Made by a program: the position numbers and the translations under genes. 64,000 bases of DNA from Spirosoma taeanense (GTDB lineage: Bacteria; Bacteroidota; Bacteroidia; Cytophagales; Spirosomataceae): assembly GCF_013127955.1 (NCBI RefSeq), contig NZ_CP053435.1, forward strand, positions 5,366,001-5,430,000, read 5' to 3'. Under the pieces are notes generated by a model. It saw only the letters and a list, made by a program, of their open reading frames with translations, was not told the DNA's origin and ran no database searches. Of the stretch, positions 1-8,822 are shown piece by piece; position 1 is the first letter of the stretch; each line of letters begins with the position of its first letter.

Positions 1-1386
1 GCTCTGTAAATCATATAGTTCGTTGGCATCCCACACGCCATGATTGAAAATATACTTGTAACGCCCGGTTCGAACCCCGAACATCGTCGGCGTCTGCGGA
101 AAATCGGCTTCCCAGTAGTACTCATAAAACGCCCGGTCACGCCAGGGAATTGTTTCGCCCTTCAGGAACGACAGGAATGAATTTCCCTGCATCTGGGCCG
201 GTTTAGTCAAGCCTGCGTAGGCCAGAAACGTTGGTGCAATATCGACGTTCTGCACGACCTGGTCCAGTTTCGTACCGGGCTTTATAATAGCAGGGCAACG
301 TACCAGCAGGGGTACGCGCATCGATTCCTTATACATATGCCGCTTGTCAATCAGCCCCCGTTCGCCAAAGCTGAAGCCATTGTCGCCCATGTAAACAACC
401 ATGGTGGTTTCGGCCAGGTTATTATCTTCCAGCCACTTCAGCACCCGTCCAACGCTGTCGTCGACGCCCATGAGCGTTTCGCAGTATTGGCGGTAAAAGT
501 CATTAAAACTGATCGCGCCATGATAGAGATAATCGACTCCGTGCCAGCTATACCGCTGTTGTTTAACCCAGCTGGGCATGTCGGCCATGTTCACGTTTAA
601 CGCTTTGGTTTCGGGACTAGCCGACGGCTTAGGACCCCAGATCGTACTGGTATCGGAAGCCGTCAGATACATCGATTGGGGGTAGTTAATGGGCATATTG
701 CGGTATATGCCCCGGTGGCGCCTGGCCGGCTGGAATTCGGAGTGGACAGCTTTGTGGGATAAATACAGGCAAAACGGCTTGTCTTTGTTTAGGGAGTTCA
801 GCCACTTCAGCGCATAGTCGGTCAAAAGATCGGTGGTATAGCTACTGTCGCCGTGGGTAACCTGCTTGCCGTTGATGTTAAAAGTCGGGTTGTAGTACAC
901 ACCCTGCCCTTTGAAACTCAGCCAGTAGTCAAACCCGGGCTGGGGCGAATCGTCGGTATTACCCATGTGCCACTTACCCAGAAAGGCCGTTTTGTAGCCT
1001 GCCTGCCGGAGGTATTGCGGAAAGAATTTCAGACCCGGCGTCAGCGGGGCAAAATTGTCGACCACCTTGTGCGTGTGCGCATACTGCCCGGTCAGGATAC
1101 TGGCCCGGCTGGGTGAGCAAAGGGCGGTACTGACGAAGGCATTCCGCACATGAGCGCCTTCATTAGCAAGGCGGTCGAGGTTAGGCGTTTTCAGACCCGC
1201 CACTTTGCCCGTAAAGCCCATGAAGTCGTACCGGTGATCGTCGGCCAGAATATAAATAATGTTCTTGGGCCGGGCGGCATAGCGGTTAGCGACCAACGTT
1301 GAAGGCGACATAAGCTGCGGCCGAAAAGCCACCAGCAAACCAGCCAGGGCAAGGACACTAACGCTACCAGGAATGATATTCTTCAT
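1..1386 (-). CDS. sulfatase (arylsulfatase family), C-terminus cut by window edge
   Basis: The reading frame is open from an ATG at 1384-1386 to base 1, giving 462 codons without a stop. The N-terminus is a hydrophobic export signal (MKNIIPGSVSVLALAGLLVAF). It is followed by the metal-binding start of a type I sulfatase (NIIYILADDHR) and, near residue 98, the CSPSRASILTGQY signature, whose Cys is converted to formylglycine in this family. A later GDNGFSFGERG motif also fits. Sulfatases cleave sulfate esters, here probably periplasmic and on sulfated glycans or other organosulfates; the substrate cannot be read. The rest of the protein lies to the left of the window. The family is clear; the specificity is not. 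Planctomycete-like sulfatases often keep company with the DUF1501/DUF1553 families found at 21-26 kb, but the two loci are not adjacent. Confidence 0.93.
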   Translation of the reverse strand, partial: MKNIIPGSVSVLALAGLLVAFRPQLMSPSTLVANRYAARPKNIIYILADDHRYDFMGFTGKVAGLKTPNLDRLANEGAHVRNAFVSTALCSPSRASILTGQYAHTHKVVDNFAPLTPGLKFFPQYLRQAGYKTAFLGKWHMGNTDDSPQPGFDYWLSFKGQGVYYNPTFNINGKQVTHGDSSYTTDLLTDYALKWLNSLNKDKPFCLYLSHKAVHSEFQPARRHRGIYRNMPINYPQSMYLTASDTSTIWGPKPSASPETKALNVNMADMPSWVKQQRYSWHGVDYLYHGAISFNDFYRQYCETLMGVDDSVGRVLKWLEDNNLAETTMVVYMGDNGFSFGERGLIDKRHMYKESMRVPLLVRCPAIIKPGTKLDQVVQNVDIAPTFLAYAGLTKPAQMQGNSFLSFLKGETIPWRDRAFYEYYWEADFPQTPTMFGVRTGRYKYIFNHGVWDANELYDLQS

Positions 1387-1516
1387 ACAATCGAAATAAT
1401 CGGGAAAGCCGGATCTTGTCTTCTTTCGAATAAATAAGCGTTCAGCAGGGCTTCAGCTACTCATAGTCAGAATTCGGTTTCCTATTTCCGGAAGCACCAA
1501 TTTAACGGCTAAAATA

Positions 1517-1550
1517 AATGGCCTGACAACTTCGAAGTTGTCAGGCCATT
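1517..1550 (-). terminator. perfect palindrome, terminator of the reductase gene
   Basis: A perfect 34-nt palindrome with 17-nt arms is centred on TTCGAA, about 20 nt beyond the stop codon at 1571. On the minus strand it is followed by a T-rich stretch (ATTTATTTTAG), as expected for an intrinsic terminator. It has almost no loop, so it would also act as a cruciform or in both directions. Confidence 0.75.
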
Positions 1551-1570
1551 TTATGGTATTGCTTTACATC

Positions 1571-2641
1571 TTACTCGATCTCAATAACGACATCGCGCCC
1601 AACCGGGTGCGCGACGCAGGTAAGCACGTAACCTGCTTTCAGTTCTGATTCGGACAGACCATCTTCTTCGTCCAGTTTTACTTTACCCGAGATGCAACGT
1701 CCCATACAGGCCGTACACATACCAGCCTGACACGAATAGGGCAGATCAATATCCAGGTCCAGAGCCGCTTCCAGAATAGTCTGGTGCGGAGCAACGGCGA
1801 ATTTGTACTCGCTCCCCTCATAAAGCACCGTTACTTCGGGCGACCCTGCATCGCCAGCCGTCATAGGCTCTTCAACCAATTCGCCAGCGGCAACGGGCGC
1901 CGTTGCGTAACTTTCCTTATGAACGCGATCGGCCGGAATGCCTACTAAAGCGAGCGCCGAACGGGCCTCCGCCATCATGCCATCGGGTCCGCACAGGTAA
2001 AAGCTGGCATTCTGACGTTCGGCTGCCGGAACCTGCTCCAGAAGCCGGGTGAGCGTGTGCTGATTCAGGCGCCCTTCCGGGCCGTTCCAGCCAGCGTTCG
2101 GCTGACTCAGAACGTGAGTAACCTGAAACCGCGACCGGCCGTAAGCCTGCTCCATCGCGTCCAGATGCGCTTTGTAGATAATCGACGACTGGTTTCGGTT
2201 GCCGTAAATAAGCCACACGCGGCTGTTCGGTTCGACGTGCAGAGCCGATTTAGCCATTGAAAACAGGGGCGTAATACCGCTTCCCGCGCCAATAAGGACA
2301 ATGAGTCGCCGAGTGTTAGCATCCAGCTTCGGCACGAAGTTGCCCATTGGCTCCAGCGTTTCGAGAATATCGCCGGGCTTTACGTGATCGTAGAGGTAGT
2401 TGGAGGCCAACCCACCCGGTACCCGCTTCACCGACACCGCCAGCGATACGTCGACATGGGGCGAAGAGGCCATGGAGTAGGAACGTCGGATTTTCTGGCC
2501 GTTCACGTTTAACAGAAACGTTAAAAACTGCCCCGGCTGATAACGAACCTCTTCATTGAGAGGATGCCAGAACGTTATGGTGACGGCGTCGGGCGTTTCC
2601 CGGACTACATCTTTAACTTTTAAGAAATATCGATTTGCCAT
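1571..2641 (-). CDS. ferredoxin-NAD(P)H reductase with C-terminal 2Fe-2S domain (PaaE/Hmp-like)
   Basis: A 356-residue protein with three modules in the order of PaaE-type oxygenase reductases. The FAD-binding barrel has RSYSMASS at residues 53-60. The NAD(P)-binding domain has GAGSGITPLFSMA near 118-130 and YLCGPDGMM. The C-terminal plant-type ferredoxin domain has cysteines near 303, 308, 311 and 342. It would pass electrons from NAD(P)H through FAD and the iron-sulfur centre to an oxygenase or desaturase. No paaABCD or other oxygenase subunit is nearby, so the partner is unknown; free-standing copies are common in Bacteroidota and often labelled ferredoxin-NADP reductase. The ATG is at 2639-2641, downstream of a TACCTTTG element at 2722-2729. 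A palindromic terminator follows. Confidence 0.9.
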   Translation of the reverse strand: MANRYFLKVKDVVRETPDAVTITFWHPLNEEVRYQPGQFLTFLLNVNGQKIRRSYSMASSPHVDVSLAVSVKRVPGGLASNYLYDHVKPGDILETLEPMGNFVPKLDANTRRLIVLIGAGSGITPLFSMAKSALHVEPNSRVWLIYGNRNQSSIIYKAHLDAMEQAYGRSRFQVTHVLSQPNAGWNGPEGRLNQHTLTRLLEQVPAAERQNASFYLCGPDGMMAEARSALALVGIPADRVHKESYATAPVAAGELVEEPMTAGDAGSPEVTVLYEGSEYKFAVAPHQTILEAALDLDIDLPYSCQAGMCTACMGRCISGKVKLDEEDGLSESELKAGYVLTCVAHPVGRDVVIEIE

Positions 2642-2721
2642 TCGTAATCAAATAAATGCGGAAACCTGTTCCGGTTTCCAGCTTGCGGTGGTCAGAACCC
2701 CTACCGCTTCATAAACCTCTA

Positions 2722-2729
2722 CAAAGGTA
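2722..2729 (-). promoter_or_regulatory. Bacteroidota -7 element (TACCTTTG) for the reductase gene
   Basis: The minus strand reads TACCTTTG, an exact match to the TAnnTTTG -7 consensus of Bacteroidota, about 80 nt before the reductase ATG. It lies in the short gap just after the stop codon of the kinase gene, so the reductase probably has its own transcript. I did not find a convincing -33 TTTG at ideal spacing. Confidence 0.5.
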
Positions 2730-2731
2730 CG

Positions 2732-3583
2732 TTACGCAGTTTGCCGATGAAAATCAACCAGCCGTTCGACAGGTGCTTTTAGAATATGTCCCATGGCCAG
2801 CCCCGTTCGGCGAACTGCCACCTGCAGCGATTCGGCGAAGTAGTAGGCTATAGAGCCAACAAAATGCACGGGCCACTGATTCGCTTCCGGAAAACGACGG
2901 ACATACGTATCGAGAAACAGATTAAACGCGTCTTCCAGTAAGGCAACGATGTGTGGATGGGTTCTGTTTTCACTCAGGAACGGCGTAAACGAAGCGAAGT
3001 AGCGATTTGGAAACGGTTTCTGGTAAGCATTCTCCAGCAGCGTCGGCCTATCAAGGGCATAACGGGCAGCAAATATTGTCCGTAAATCGGCTGGTAACCG
3101 TTCTTGGAAAAAATCGCGCACGAGTGTTTTACCCAGATAACCCCCGCTGCCTTCATCGCCGAGCCAGAATCCAAGCGACTGAATACCCCGCGCAATCTGC
3201 TGGCCGTCGTAGCAGCAGGCGTTCGAACCGGTTCCCAGAATACACACAATCCCGGGTTCACGGCCCGCAGCAGCCCGGGCTGCGCCCAGCATATCGCTGT
3301 TAATATCAACAGCCAGTAGATCGGGCAGCACAGACTGTAATGCATCGGCTACAACGACGTTAACAGCCGAACCGCTGCACCCGGCTCCGTAGAAATAGGC
3401 AACCGAAACAGATACTCCACCGAGCTGCGGTAGTAGCTGGGCCCGTAATGTCGTGGAAATCTGTTCAGTCGTCTGGTAATACGGATTAAATCCATCCGTT
3501 TGTATGGCGCGGGGCGCTGCAGAAGACGTAACTAGCCGCCAGTCCGTTTTAGTCGAGCCGCTGTCGGCAATGAGGACGTTCAT
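2732..3583 (-). CDS. BadF/BadG/BcrA/BcrD-type ATPase, N-acetylglucosamine kinase-like
   Basis: A 283-residue ASKHA-fold kinase. The phosphate-1 loop is DSGSTKTDWRLV at residues 7-18. A second nucleotide motif is CILGTGSNACCYDG near 113-126, followed by WLGDEGSGGYLGK. Length and motifs match the BadF-type N-acetylglucosamine/N-acetylmuramate kinases of Bacteroidota rather than the much larger benzoyl-CoA reductase activators. The likely reaction is ATP-dependent phosphorylation of an amino sugar in the cytoplasm. The window also carries murQ at 41.5 kb and an AGE epimerase at 39.6 kb, so a role in cell-wall amino-sugar recycling is plausible but inferred. A small b5-like gene precedes it on the same strand, 14 nt away, which suggests one transcript. 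Confidence 0.85.
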   Translation of the reverse strand: MNVLIADSGSTKTDWRLVTSSAAPRAIQTDGFNPYYQTTEQISTTLRAQLLPQLGGVSVSVAYFYGAGCSGSAVNVVVADALQSVLPDLLAVDINSDMLGAARAAAGREPGIVCILGTGSNACCYDGQQIARGIQSLGFWLGDEGSGGYLGKTLVRDFFQERLPADLRTIFAARYALDRPTLLENAYQKPFPNRYFASFTPFLSENRTHPHIVALLEDAFNLFLDTYVRRFPEANQWPVHFVGSIAYYFAESLQVAVRRTGLAMGHILKAPVERLVDFHRQTA

Positions 3584-3597
3584 AGTATAGGCATGAA

Positions 3598-3849
3598 TTA
3601 AGCCAGCCTGCCGATTACCGGGAACCTGTCAAACACCCACTCGGCATGGGGCGCATCGGCGAGTTCGGCAGTCAGGTCTTGGCCGGCCCAGTGTTCGTAA
3701 TGTTTCCCATTACGCCAGAGCCGCGAAGCCGATACATCGTAGATCAGGCCCGCGTAGGCGCACCAGATCTCGTCGCGATCGCTTCCATTACGTAATGCAA
3801 GTTGTGAACGGGTGTATGATTTTAACAGATTCGGGTCGGTGGGCGTCAT
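3598..3849 (-). CDS. small cytochrome b5-like heme/steroid-binding domain protein
   Basis: An 83-residue soluble protein. The pattern YTRSQLALRNGSDRDEIWCAY...GLIYDVSASRLWRNGKHYEHWAGQDLT matches the single-domain predicted heme/steroid-binding proteins (cytochrome b5 fold) of bacteria. In that family the GKHYEHWAGQDLT segment carries an axial heme ligand His. It would bind heme or a hydrophobic ligand in the cytoplasm; no membrane segment or signal is visible. It lies 14 nt upstream of the BadF-type kinase on the same strand and is probably co-transcribed with it. The start is the ATG at 3847-3849. The function within the operon is unknown. Confidence 0.8.
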   Translation of the reverse strand: MTPTDPNLLKSYTRSQLALRNGSDRDEIWCAYAGLIYDVSASRLWRNGKHYEHWAGQDLTAELADAPHAEWVFDRFPVIGRLA

Positions 3850-3891
3850 GACAGCCGTTTAGTCAATCAGGCGATTATTCCGGTCGCGGGA

Positions 3892-3924
3892 TTTGTTGAT
3901 GAACACAAAAATAGCGTAACTTTA
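3892..3924 (+). promoter_or_regulatory. candidate Bacteroidota promoter for the lipoprotein gene
   Basis: TTTG at 3892-3895 and TAACTTTA at 3917-3924 are separated by 21 nt and resemble the -33/-7 pair (TTTG and TAnnTTTG), with the last base of the -7 off consensus. The lipoprotein ATG at 3955 is 30 nt downstream. Confidence 0.4.
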
Positions 3925-3954
3925 GCCACTTCTGTTTATACGCAATAATTGACC

Positions 3955-4401
3955 ATGAGAAAGACTCATTACATTGCTTTTCTTTCGATAACGACGTTTC
4001 TGGCGGTACTGTCGGGATGCAGTAAGCCTAAGCCAGTGCCGATATCAGAACGAATTGCCAAGGTATGGACGGCTCGCACGGTGGATGAAAACACAGCGAC
4101 AGTTTATACCCGGGGCGCCACTGCCAATGTCCGGAACTATAGTAGTTTCAAGCTCGATCTGAGCGCTCCCCCAACCGTTAAATATACCGAGTTCGACGGG
4201 AATACCTTCGTTGGACAATACTCCGTTCCTTCAGATACACGCCTTGTACTGACTAATCTAAACCCTTCCCCGACTGGCGCTAATGGTTCAATTGAATTTA
4301 CAATTAACTCAATCAGCGACAATGAATTAGTGCTTACCCGTACATCGCAGAGCCAGAAAACAGGTAACTCCACCAATAAGTATACGCTCTCGAATCCGTA
4401 G
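3955..4401 (+). CDS. hypothetical lipoprotein
   Basis: A 148-residue protein of no family I recognise. It begins MRKTHYIAFLSITTFLAVLSGCSK, a signal peptide ending in an LSGC lipobox, so it should be lipid-anchored at Cys20. The mature part has short alternating beta-like stretches and could be a lipocalin-like domain, by analogy with other small Bacteroidota lipoproteins that include a KVWTARTVDEN-type opening (inference only). The frame could begin at a TTG at 3949, but the ATG at 3955 gives a better signal peptide. It stands alone between a candidate promoter and a clear terminator. Confidence 0.75.
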   Translation: MRKTHYIAFLSITTFLAVLSGCSKPKPVPISERIAKVWTARTVDENTATVYTRGATANVRNYSSFKLDLSAPPTVKYTEFDGNTFVGQYSVPSDTRLVLTNLNPSPTGANGSIEFTINSISDNELVLTRTSQSQKTGNSTNKYTLSNP

Positions 4402-4425
4402 GGTCTTCGCAAACCATTTTTTATG

Positions 4426-4460
4426 AAAAGCCGTTCCGTAGGTCAAGCGGAACGGCTTTT
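4426..4460 (+). terminator. intrinsic terminator after the lipoprotein gene
   Basis: AAAAGCCGTTCC (4426-4437) pairs with GGAACGGCTTTT (4449-4460), a 12-bp stem with an 11-nt loop and a T-run. A second small hairpin (GTTTGCT/AGCAAAC, 4465-4483) follows. The in-frame ATG at 4423 upstream of thiL falls at this hairpin, which argues against that start. Confidence 0.85.
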
Positions 4461-4500
4461 TCTTGTTTGCTGGTTTAGCAAACTTCCAACTTTCTTTGGC

Positions 4501-5532
4501 ATGACTGATCTAAATACCCTCGGCGAAATCGGCTTAATTGAACGTATCCGGCAGGCAACTGCGTCGCCAACGCATCCGGAAACCCGGCTCGGCATTGGCG
4601 ACGATGCCGCCGTATTCGACTGGGGCGACAGCTATGGCCTGCTGACTTCCGACCTGCTGGTTGAGGGAATTCACTTCGATCTGACCTACGTTCCCCTAAA
4701 ACATCTCGGCTATAAGGCCGTTACGTTCGGCGTGTCAGACATTGCCGCTATGAATGGTTTGCCGGTGCAGATTACGGTAGGCGTTGGCTTGAGCAGCCGG
4801 TTTCCGGTCGAGGCCGTTGATGAACTATACGAAGGAATTCGGGCCGCGTGCCAGGCGTATAACGTAGACCTGGTGGGTGGCGACACGACCTCATCCCGGT
4901 CGGGGCTGATCATTTCGGTGTCGGTGCTGGGGAAAGTGCCTAAAAACCTGATTACGTACCGCAATACGGCTAAGCCTAATGATGTTGTCTGCGTAACGGG
5001 CGATCTGGGCGCGGCTTATCTGGGCCTGCAGTTGCTGGAACGTGAAAAGCAGGTATTTCTGGCCGATCCGAATATGCAGCCGAATCTTTCCGAAGAGCGT
5101 GCCTATCTGGTGCAGCGGCAGCTTCGTCCCGATGCCCGCACCGATATGGTTCATGAACTGCGCGACCTGGGTGTACTGCCAACGGCCATGATTGACGTTT
5201 CGGACGGCCTAGCTTCTGAACTGCTTCACCTCTGCCGCCAGTCGGGAACGGGCGCGGTTATTTTTGATGAAAATTTACCCATCGATGACCAGACGCATTT
5301 GGCGGCTGACGAGTTTAAAATTAGTCCGGTGACGGCTGCGCTGAACGGAGGGGAAGATTATGAACTTCTGTTTACGGTACGTCCGCAGGAGTTTGACAAA
5401 CTCGCGACCAACGCTCGAATAACGGCCATCGGCTACCTCACGGCCGACCCAACTCAGATTGTTCTAGCGACGAAAGCCGGGCAGCAGACACCCATTCGGG
5501 CGCAGGGCTGGAGCAGCCAGTTGGGCGCATAG
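4501..5532 (+). CDS. thiL: thiamine-monophosphate kinase
   Basis: A 343-residue ThiL. It phosphorylates thiamine monophosphate to thiamine diphosphate with ATP, the last step of thiamine cofactor synthesis. The AIRS-type N-terminal domain has GIGDDAAVFDWGDSYGLLTSDLLVEGIHFDL, the Mg-ATP and substrate loop. VGGDTTSS and DVSDGLASEL are the other conserved blocks. I chose the ATG at 4501 (MTDLNTLGEIGLIERI), which matches the usual ThiL N-terminus; an ATG 78 nt upstream lies in the preceding terminator hairpin. No other thiamine gene is adjacent. It converges with the lipoprotein gene ending at 5540, leaving 7 nt between the stop codons. Confidence 0.95.
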   Translation: MTDLNTLGEIGLIERIRQATASPTHPETRLGIGDDAAVFDWGDSYGLLTSDLLVEGIHFDLTYVPLKHLGYKAVTFGVSDIAAMNGLPVQITVGVGLSSRFPVEAVDELYEGIRAACQAYNVDLVGGDTTSSRSGLIISVSVLGKVPKNLITYRNTAKPNDVVCVTGDLGAAYLGLQLLEREKQVFLADPNMQPNLSEERAYLVQRQLRPDARTDMVHELRDLGVLPTAMIDVSDGLASELLHLCRQSGTGAVIFDENLPIDDQTHLAADEFKISPVTAALNGGEDYELLFTVRPQEFDKLATNARITAIGYLTADPTQIVLATKAGQQTPIRAQGWSSQLGA

Positions 5533-5539
5533 GCTTTAA

Positions 5540-6040
5540 TCAGCGTACCCGGATAAACTTCAGATAGTGTTCCGGATCGCACTGGTCACGGCGGTAGCAT
5601 TTGGGCAGCAGCACCAGCGTATCGCCCTGAAAAGCTACACCCTGCCGAAACGGCACCGTAGCCCGGTTGGTCGTAATGAACAGGTCAACGCCCAGACCGT
5701 CGAAGGTCGAATCAACCCGGAAGTAATTGATGGGGTAATAATACGTCATCTCGGTACCGTAGGCGCTCAGTTTGCCGTCGGTCGCGAACGTAAGCGTCTG
5801 GGGAGAGGCTGGCGCATACCGTCTCGTCACAAAAAAGCTCGTATCACGTGTAATGGTGGTCGTATCCTGCCGGATGGTATACAAAGAGTCTTTCAGAAAT
5901 CGCCGTTCGACCAGTTGCCAGGTCCCCGTAACGCGCGGATCGCTGGCACCCGGCGAAAAAACCGGGGCAGTGTCTTTGCAGGTTACGAGAAAGCCAGCCA
6001 GCACCAGCAGGACGCCAATTGGCCGTAGTACAGTTCTCAC
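5540..6040 (-). CDS. hypothetical lipoprotein, lipocalin-like
   Basis: A 166-residue protein. The N-terminus MRTVLRPIGVLLVLAGFLVTCKD reads as a lipoprotein signal with the lipid-attachment Cys at about residue 21. The mature part contains DPRVTGTWQLVERRF and later LTFATDGKLSAYG, the two landmarks of the many small lipocalin-like lipoproteins of Bacteroidota (GTWxL near the start, F-x-x-DG in the middle). Near the C-terminus it has KCYRRDQCDP, two cysteines that could form a disulfide. The ligand is unknown. It is transcribed towards thiL, and its promoter must lie in the 78 nt that also hold the terminator of the guanylyltransferase gene. Confidence 0.65.
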   Translation of the reverse strand: MRTVLRPIGVLLVLAGFLVTCKDTAPVFSPGASDPRVTGTWQLVERRFLKDSLYTIRQDTTTITRDTSFFVTRRYAPASPQTLTFATDGKLSAYGTEMTYYYPINYFRVDSTFDGLGVDLFITTNRATVPFRQGVAFQGDTLVLLPKCYRRDQCDPEHYLKFIRVR

Positions 6041-6069
6041 GGTTCAGCCGGGGCAATTGATAAATAACT

Positions 6070-6103
6070 GAGCGGGCTCCGGATTTGATGCCAGAGCCCG
6101 CTC
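6070..6103 (-). terminator. hairpin terminator after the guanylyltransferase gene
   Basis: GAGCGGGCTC (6070-6079) pairs with GAGCCCGCTC (6094-6103) around a 14-nt loop, 15 nt beyond the minus-strand stop codon at 6119. The downstream minus strand is T/A-rich but lacks a long T-run. Confidence 0.7.
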
Positions 6104-6118
6104 TCTACTGACTGCACT

Positions 6119-7189
6119 TTATACAAATTCGGCACCCTGTTCCTTTGCATCGGCAACAAAGGCTTTCACTTTCTGCTCGTCTTCCTTGCGGCAGATCATC
6201 AGGACGTTGTCATATTCCGCAACGATGAATCCGTCCAGACCATTGATGGCCACTAAACGGTCTTTGGGCGTTTTGATGATGCAGTTCTTGGTATCGTAAA
6301 GCATAACGTGGCCATCCACTACGTTCTGATCGGCGTTCTTGTCCGACACTTCATACAGCGACTTCCAGGTACCCAGATCCGACCAGCCAAAATCGCTCAG
6401 CACGACATAAACATTGCCGGCTTTTTCCATAACGCCGTTGTCGATCGAGATATTTTTGGTCAGCGAATAAGCCTTGTCAATAAACGCTTCTTCCTGATTG
6501 GTATAGTAGGCGTCTTTACCTTCCTCAAAAATCTCGGCTACCTCAGACAGGTGTTCACTGAACGCTTTATTGATGGCTCGTACGTTCCAGACGAAAATAC
6601 CCGCGTTCCAGACAAACTCGCCACTGTCAACAAACTGCTGCGCCAGTTCCAGATGCGGCTTTTCGGTAAACGTTTTAACTTTTTTGATGGTCTCGCCGGC
6701 TTCCGGAATGTATTGGATATAGCCGTAGCCGGTATCGGGGCGGCTCGGCTGGATACCAAGCGTCACCAGAATATCCTGATCCTTTGTCGCGTCGAGCGCC
6801 GTCCGGATGGTTCGTTTAAACTCTTCCTCTTTCAGGATGATATGATCGGCCGGGGCAACCACGATGTTCGCTTCCGGATCTTTCTGGGCAATTTTATAAC
6901 AGGCGTAAGCGATACAGGGCGCCGTATTCCGGGCAACGGGTTCGCATAAAATCTGATCGTCGGTCAGCTGCGGCAACTGCTGCTTGCAAAGGTCTTTGTA
7001 GAGTGCGCTGGTAACGATGAAGATATTTTCGGGTGGGCAGATTCCATCGAATCGGTCGGCGGTTTGTTGAAGCAGCGTTCGGCCGGTACCCAGCACGTCA
7101 TGAAATTGCTTTGGATAACTTGTCCGGCTAAAGGGCCAGAATCTAGTTCCGACGCCCCCTGCCATGATGATGACATAGGTATGATTCAT
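6119..7189 (-). CDS. manC: mannose-1-phosphate guanylyltransferase
   Basis: A 356-residue nucleotidyltransferase that makes GDP-mannose from mannose-1-phosphate and GTP, feeding capsule, O-antigen and fucose synthesis. The N-terminus contains the signature loop GGVGTRFWPFSRTSYPKQF (residues 11-29). VAPADHIIL and FTEKP are the metal and sugar-phosphate motifs. A GWSDLGTW segment is typical of this subfamily. The length fits the short, monofunctional form that lacks the cupin-type isomerase domain of ManC/AlgA. It stands alone between two terminators or AT-rich gaps, with no other GDP-sugar gene nearby. The activity is well supported; the gene symbol follows common usage. Confidence 0.93.
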   Translation of the reverse strand: MNHTYVIIMAGGVGTRFWPFSRTSYPKQFHDVLGTGRTLLQQTADRFDGICPPENIFIVTSALYKDLCKQQLPQLTDDQILCEPVARNTAPCIAYACYKIAQKDPEANIVVAPADHIILKEEEFKRTIRTALDATKDQDILVTLGIQPSRPDTGYGYIQYIPEAGETIKKVKTFTEKPHLELAQQFVDSGEFVWNAGIFVWNVRAINKAFSEHLSEVAEIFEEGKDAYYTNQEEAFIDKAYSLTKNISIDNGVMEKAGNVYVVLSDFGWSDLGTWKSLYEVSDKNADQNVVDGHVMLYDTKNCIIKTPKDRLVAINGLDGFIVAEYDNVLMICRKEDEQKVKAFVADAKEQGAEFV

Positions 7190-7331
7190 TGATACTGAAC
7201 TAAAGGAATAGACTAATAAAGAAACAAAGTTGCTACTAACTTACCCATATATCCCAGAAATGTTCAGATTTTTTAGTTAATGGATACTTTACGACGGTAA
7301 CATGGACAACAAGTAGCCATTCCCTAATCGA

Positions 7332-8822
7332 TTACCAGTCTCCGCCTACAGCCCGCAGTAAAGACACCGCAAACTGCGCTTCCTGGCTGCGGAGCTGAAC
7401 AAGCTGCTGTTCAGCAGTCAAAATTGTGCGCTGCGCATCCAGAACTTCCAGATAGGTAGCCAGGCCCCGGACGTAAAGCTCACGGTTATACTGCTCGGTT
7501 CGGCGGGCCAGAGCAAGCGTCTGGGTTTGCAGTCCCAGCTGCTCGCGAAGCAGCGCCAGATTATCCAGGGCCGTTTCGGCGTCGCGCTGAGCGAGTTGTA
7601 AAGCCTGCTGGTACGTCTGCTGGGCGGTCTGGGCCTGCTGGCGCGATAGGGCTATATTCTGCCGGGCGCGATGCCCCTCGTAGATCGGCACCGACGCGTT
7701 GACACCTACCAGATAAGTAGCACTACTGGGCGTAAACCAGGGGCCGATACGTCCTGATAAGACACCGCCTGAGCCGACCAGCGTAACCCGGGGCTGCGTG
7801 CTTGCCTGCTGAAGGGTGATCTGGGCGTTTGCGATCTGGTTCTGCCGGTTAAACTGCACTAAATCCGGCCGGCGCTGGAGCTGCTCGGCCGATACACTGG
7901 CGTACGGATACGTCGGTACATTGGCCGGTAGCGTACCGCTCTGAATCGAGAATTGGGTAGGGTCCTGCGCGCAGAGCTGTGCCAGTCCGTTAACGAGTTC
8001 AACGCGGGCGCGCTCCAGGCCTTTAAGCGTTACCCGTAAACCGGCATAATCTGTTTCGGCCCGCTGCACATCAATCTGATTGATTAGCCCGACCCGAAAA
8101 CGCTCCCGCAGAATCGACAGGGTCGTATCGCGCGACTGCATATTCCGGCGAAAAACGGCCTGCTCAGCGTCGTTCCCCCGGATCAGCAGATACGTCCGGG
8201 CAATATCGGATGCCAGCGTAAGCCGGAAGGCCTGAAAGTCGGCGTCACTCGCCTGCGCCTGTAAATCGGCAACGGCAATATTGCTGCGAATACGCCGGAA
8301 CAGATCCAGTTCGTAGCTCGCATCGATTGGCAAGAGCTGAAAGGTGTTTAACTGAAACCGGGGCAATCGATCCGAAGACGTAGGAATCGCCACGGGCCGA
8401 CGCTCGGATAAACTCTGGCTTGTTATAAGCGCCGAACTACGTAGCGATGGCGACAGAAACGACTGCGCTACCCGCACTCGAATACGTGCTTCTTCCAGTC
8501 GGCTCAGAGCGGCCCGCAGGTTCGGGCTATTATCCAGACCCAGTTGAATCAGGCTTTCGAGCGTCGGGTCGGCAAACCGGCGAAAACCGCTGATGGTCAA
8601 AGCGGGAACCGGCCCATCGGTTGCGGAGCCTGTTCCGTTCGGGGCTACTGGCGTTACGCCGGTTCTGGGCGTCGGTGACTGAATGGTTCCGGTCCCCCCG
8701 GCCGGACTGCCACCGGGTTGAACTGTTACGGCTCCCCCCGGGGCATTCAGAGGGGCCGTTTGAGCCCCTACCCGCAAAACCAGAGCACTGATTGCAATAA
8801 CACTACCTAAAAATATCTTCAT
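7332..8822 (-). CDS. TolC-type outer-membrane efflux channel (RND operon)
   Basis: A 496-residue outer-membrane factor. It has a signal peptide (MKIFLGSVIAISALVLRVGA) with no lipobox. A Gly/Pro/Thr-rich linker spans roughly residues 25-72. Two repeated outer-membrane-efflux-protein domains follow, with the characteristic long coiled helices (for example LEEARIRVRVAQSFLSP and the C-terminal LYVRGLATYLEVLDAQRTI). It should form the trimeric exit duct for the pump encoded upstream. Its ATG overlaps the stop of the membrane fusion gene by 4 nt, so translation is coupled. The low-complexity linker after the signal peptide is longer than in most TolC relatives and may be flexible. The transported substrate is unknown. 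Confidence 0.92.
   Translation of the reverse strand: MKIFLGSVIAISALVLRVGAQTAPLNAPGGAVTVQPGGSPAGGTGTIQSPTPRTGVTPVAPNGTGSATDGPVPALTISGFRRFADPTLESLIQLGLDNSPNLRAALSRLEEARIRVRVAQSFLSPSLRSSALITSQSLSERRPVAIPTSSDRLPRFQLNTFQLLPIDASYELDLFRRIRSNIAVADLQAQASDADFQAFRLTLASDIARTYLLIRGNDAEQAVFRRNMQSRDTTLSILRERFRVGLINQIDVQRAETDYAGLRVTLKGLERARVELVNGLAQLCAQDPTQFSIQSGTLPANVPTYPYASVSAEQLQRRPDLVQFNRQNQIANAQITLQQASTQPRVTLVGSGGVLSGRIGPWFTPSSATYLVGVNASVPIYEGHRARQNIALSRQQAQTAQQTYQQALQLAQRDAETALDNLALLREQLGLQTQTLALARRTEQYNRELYVRGLATYLEVLDAQRTILTAEQQLVQLRSQEAQFAVSLLRAVGGDW

Noticed and set aside
6308..6949. 213-codon plus-strand open frame
   Set aside because: Antisense shadow of the mannose-1-phosphate guanylyltransferase gene.
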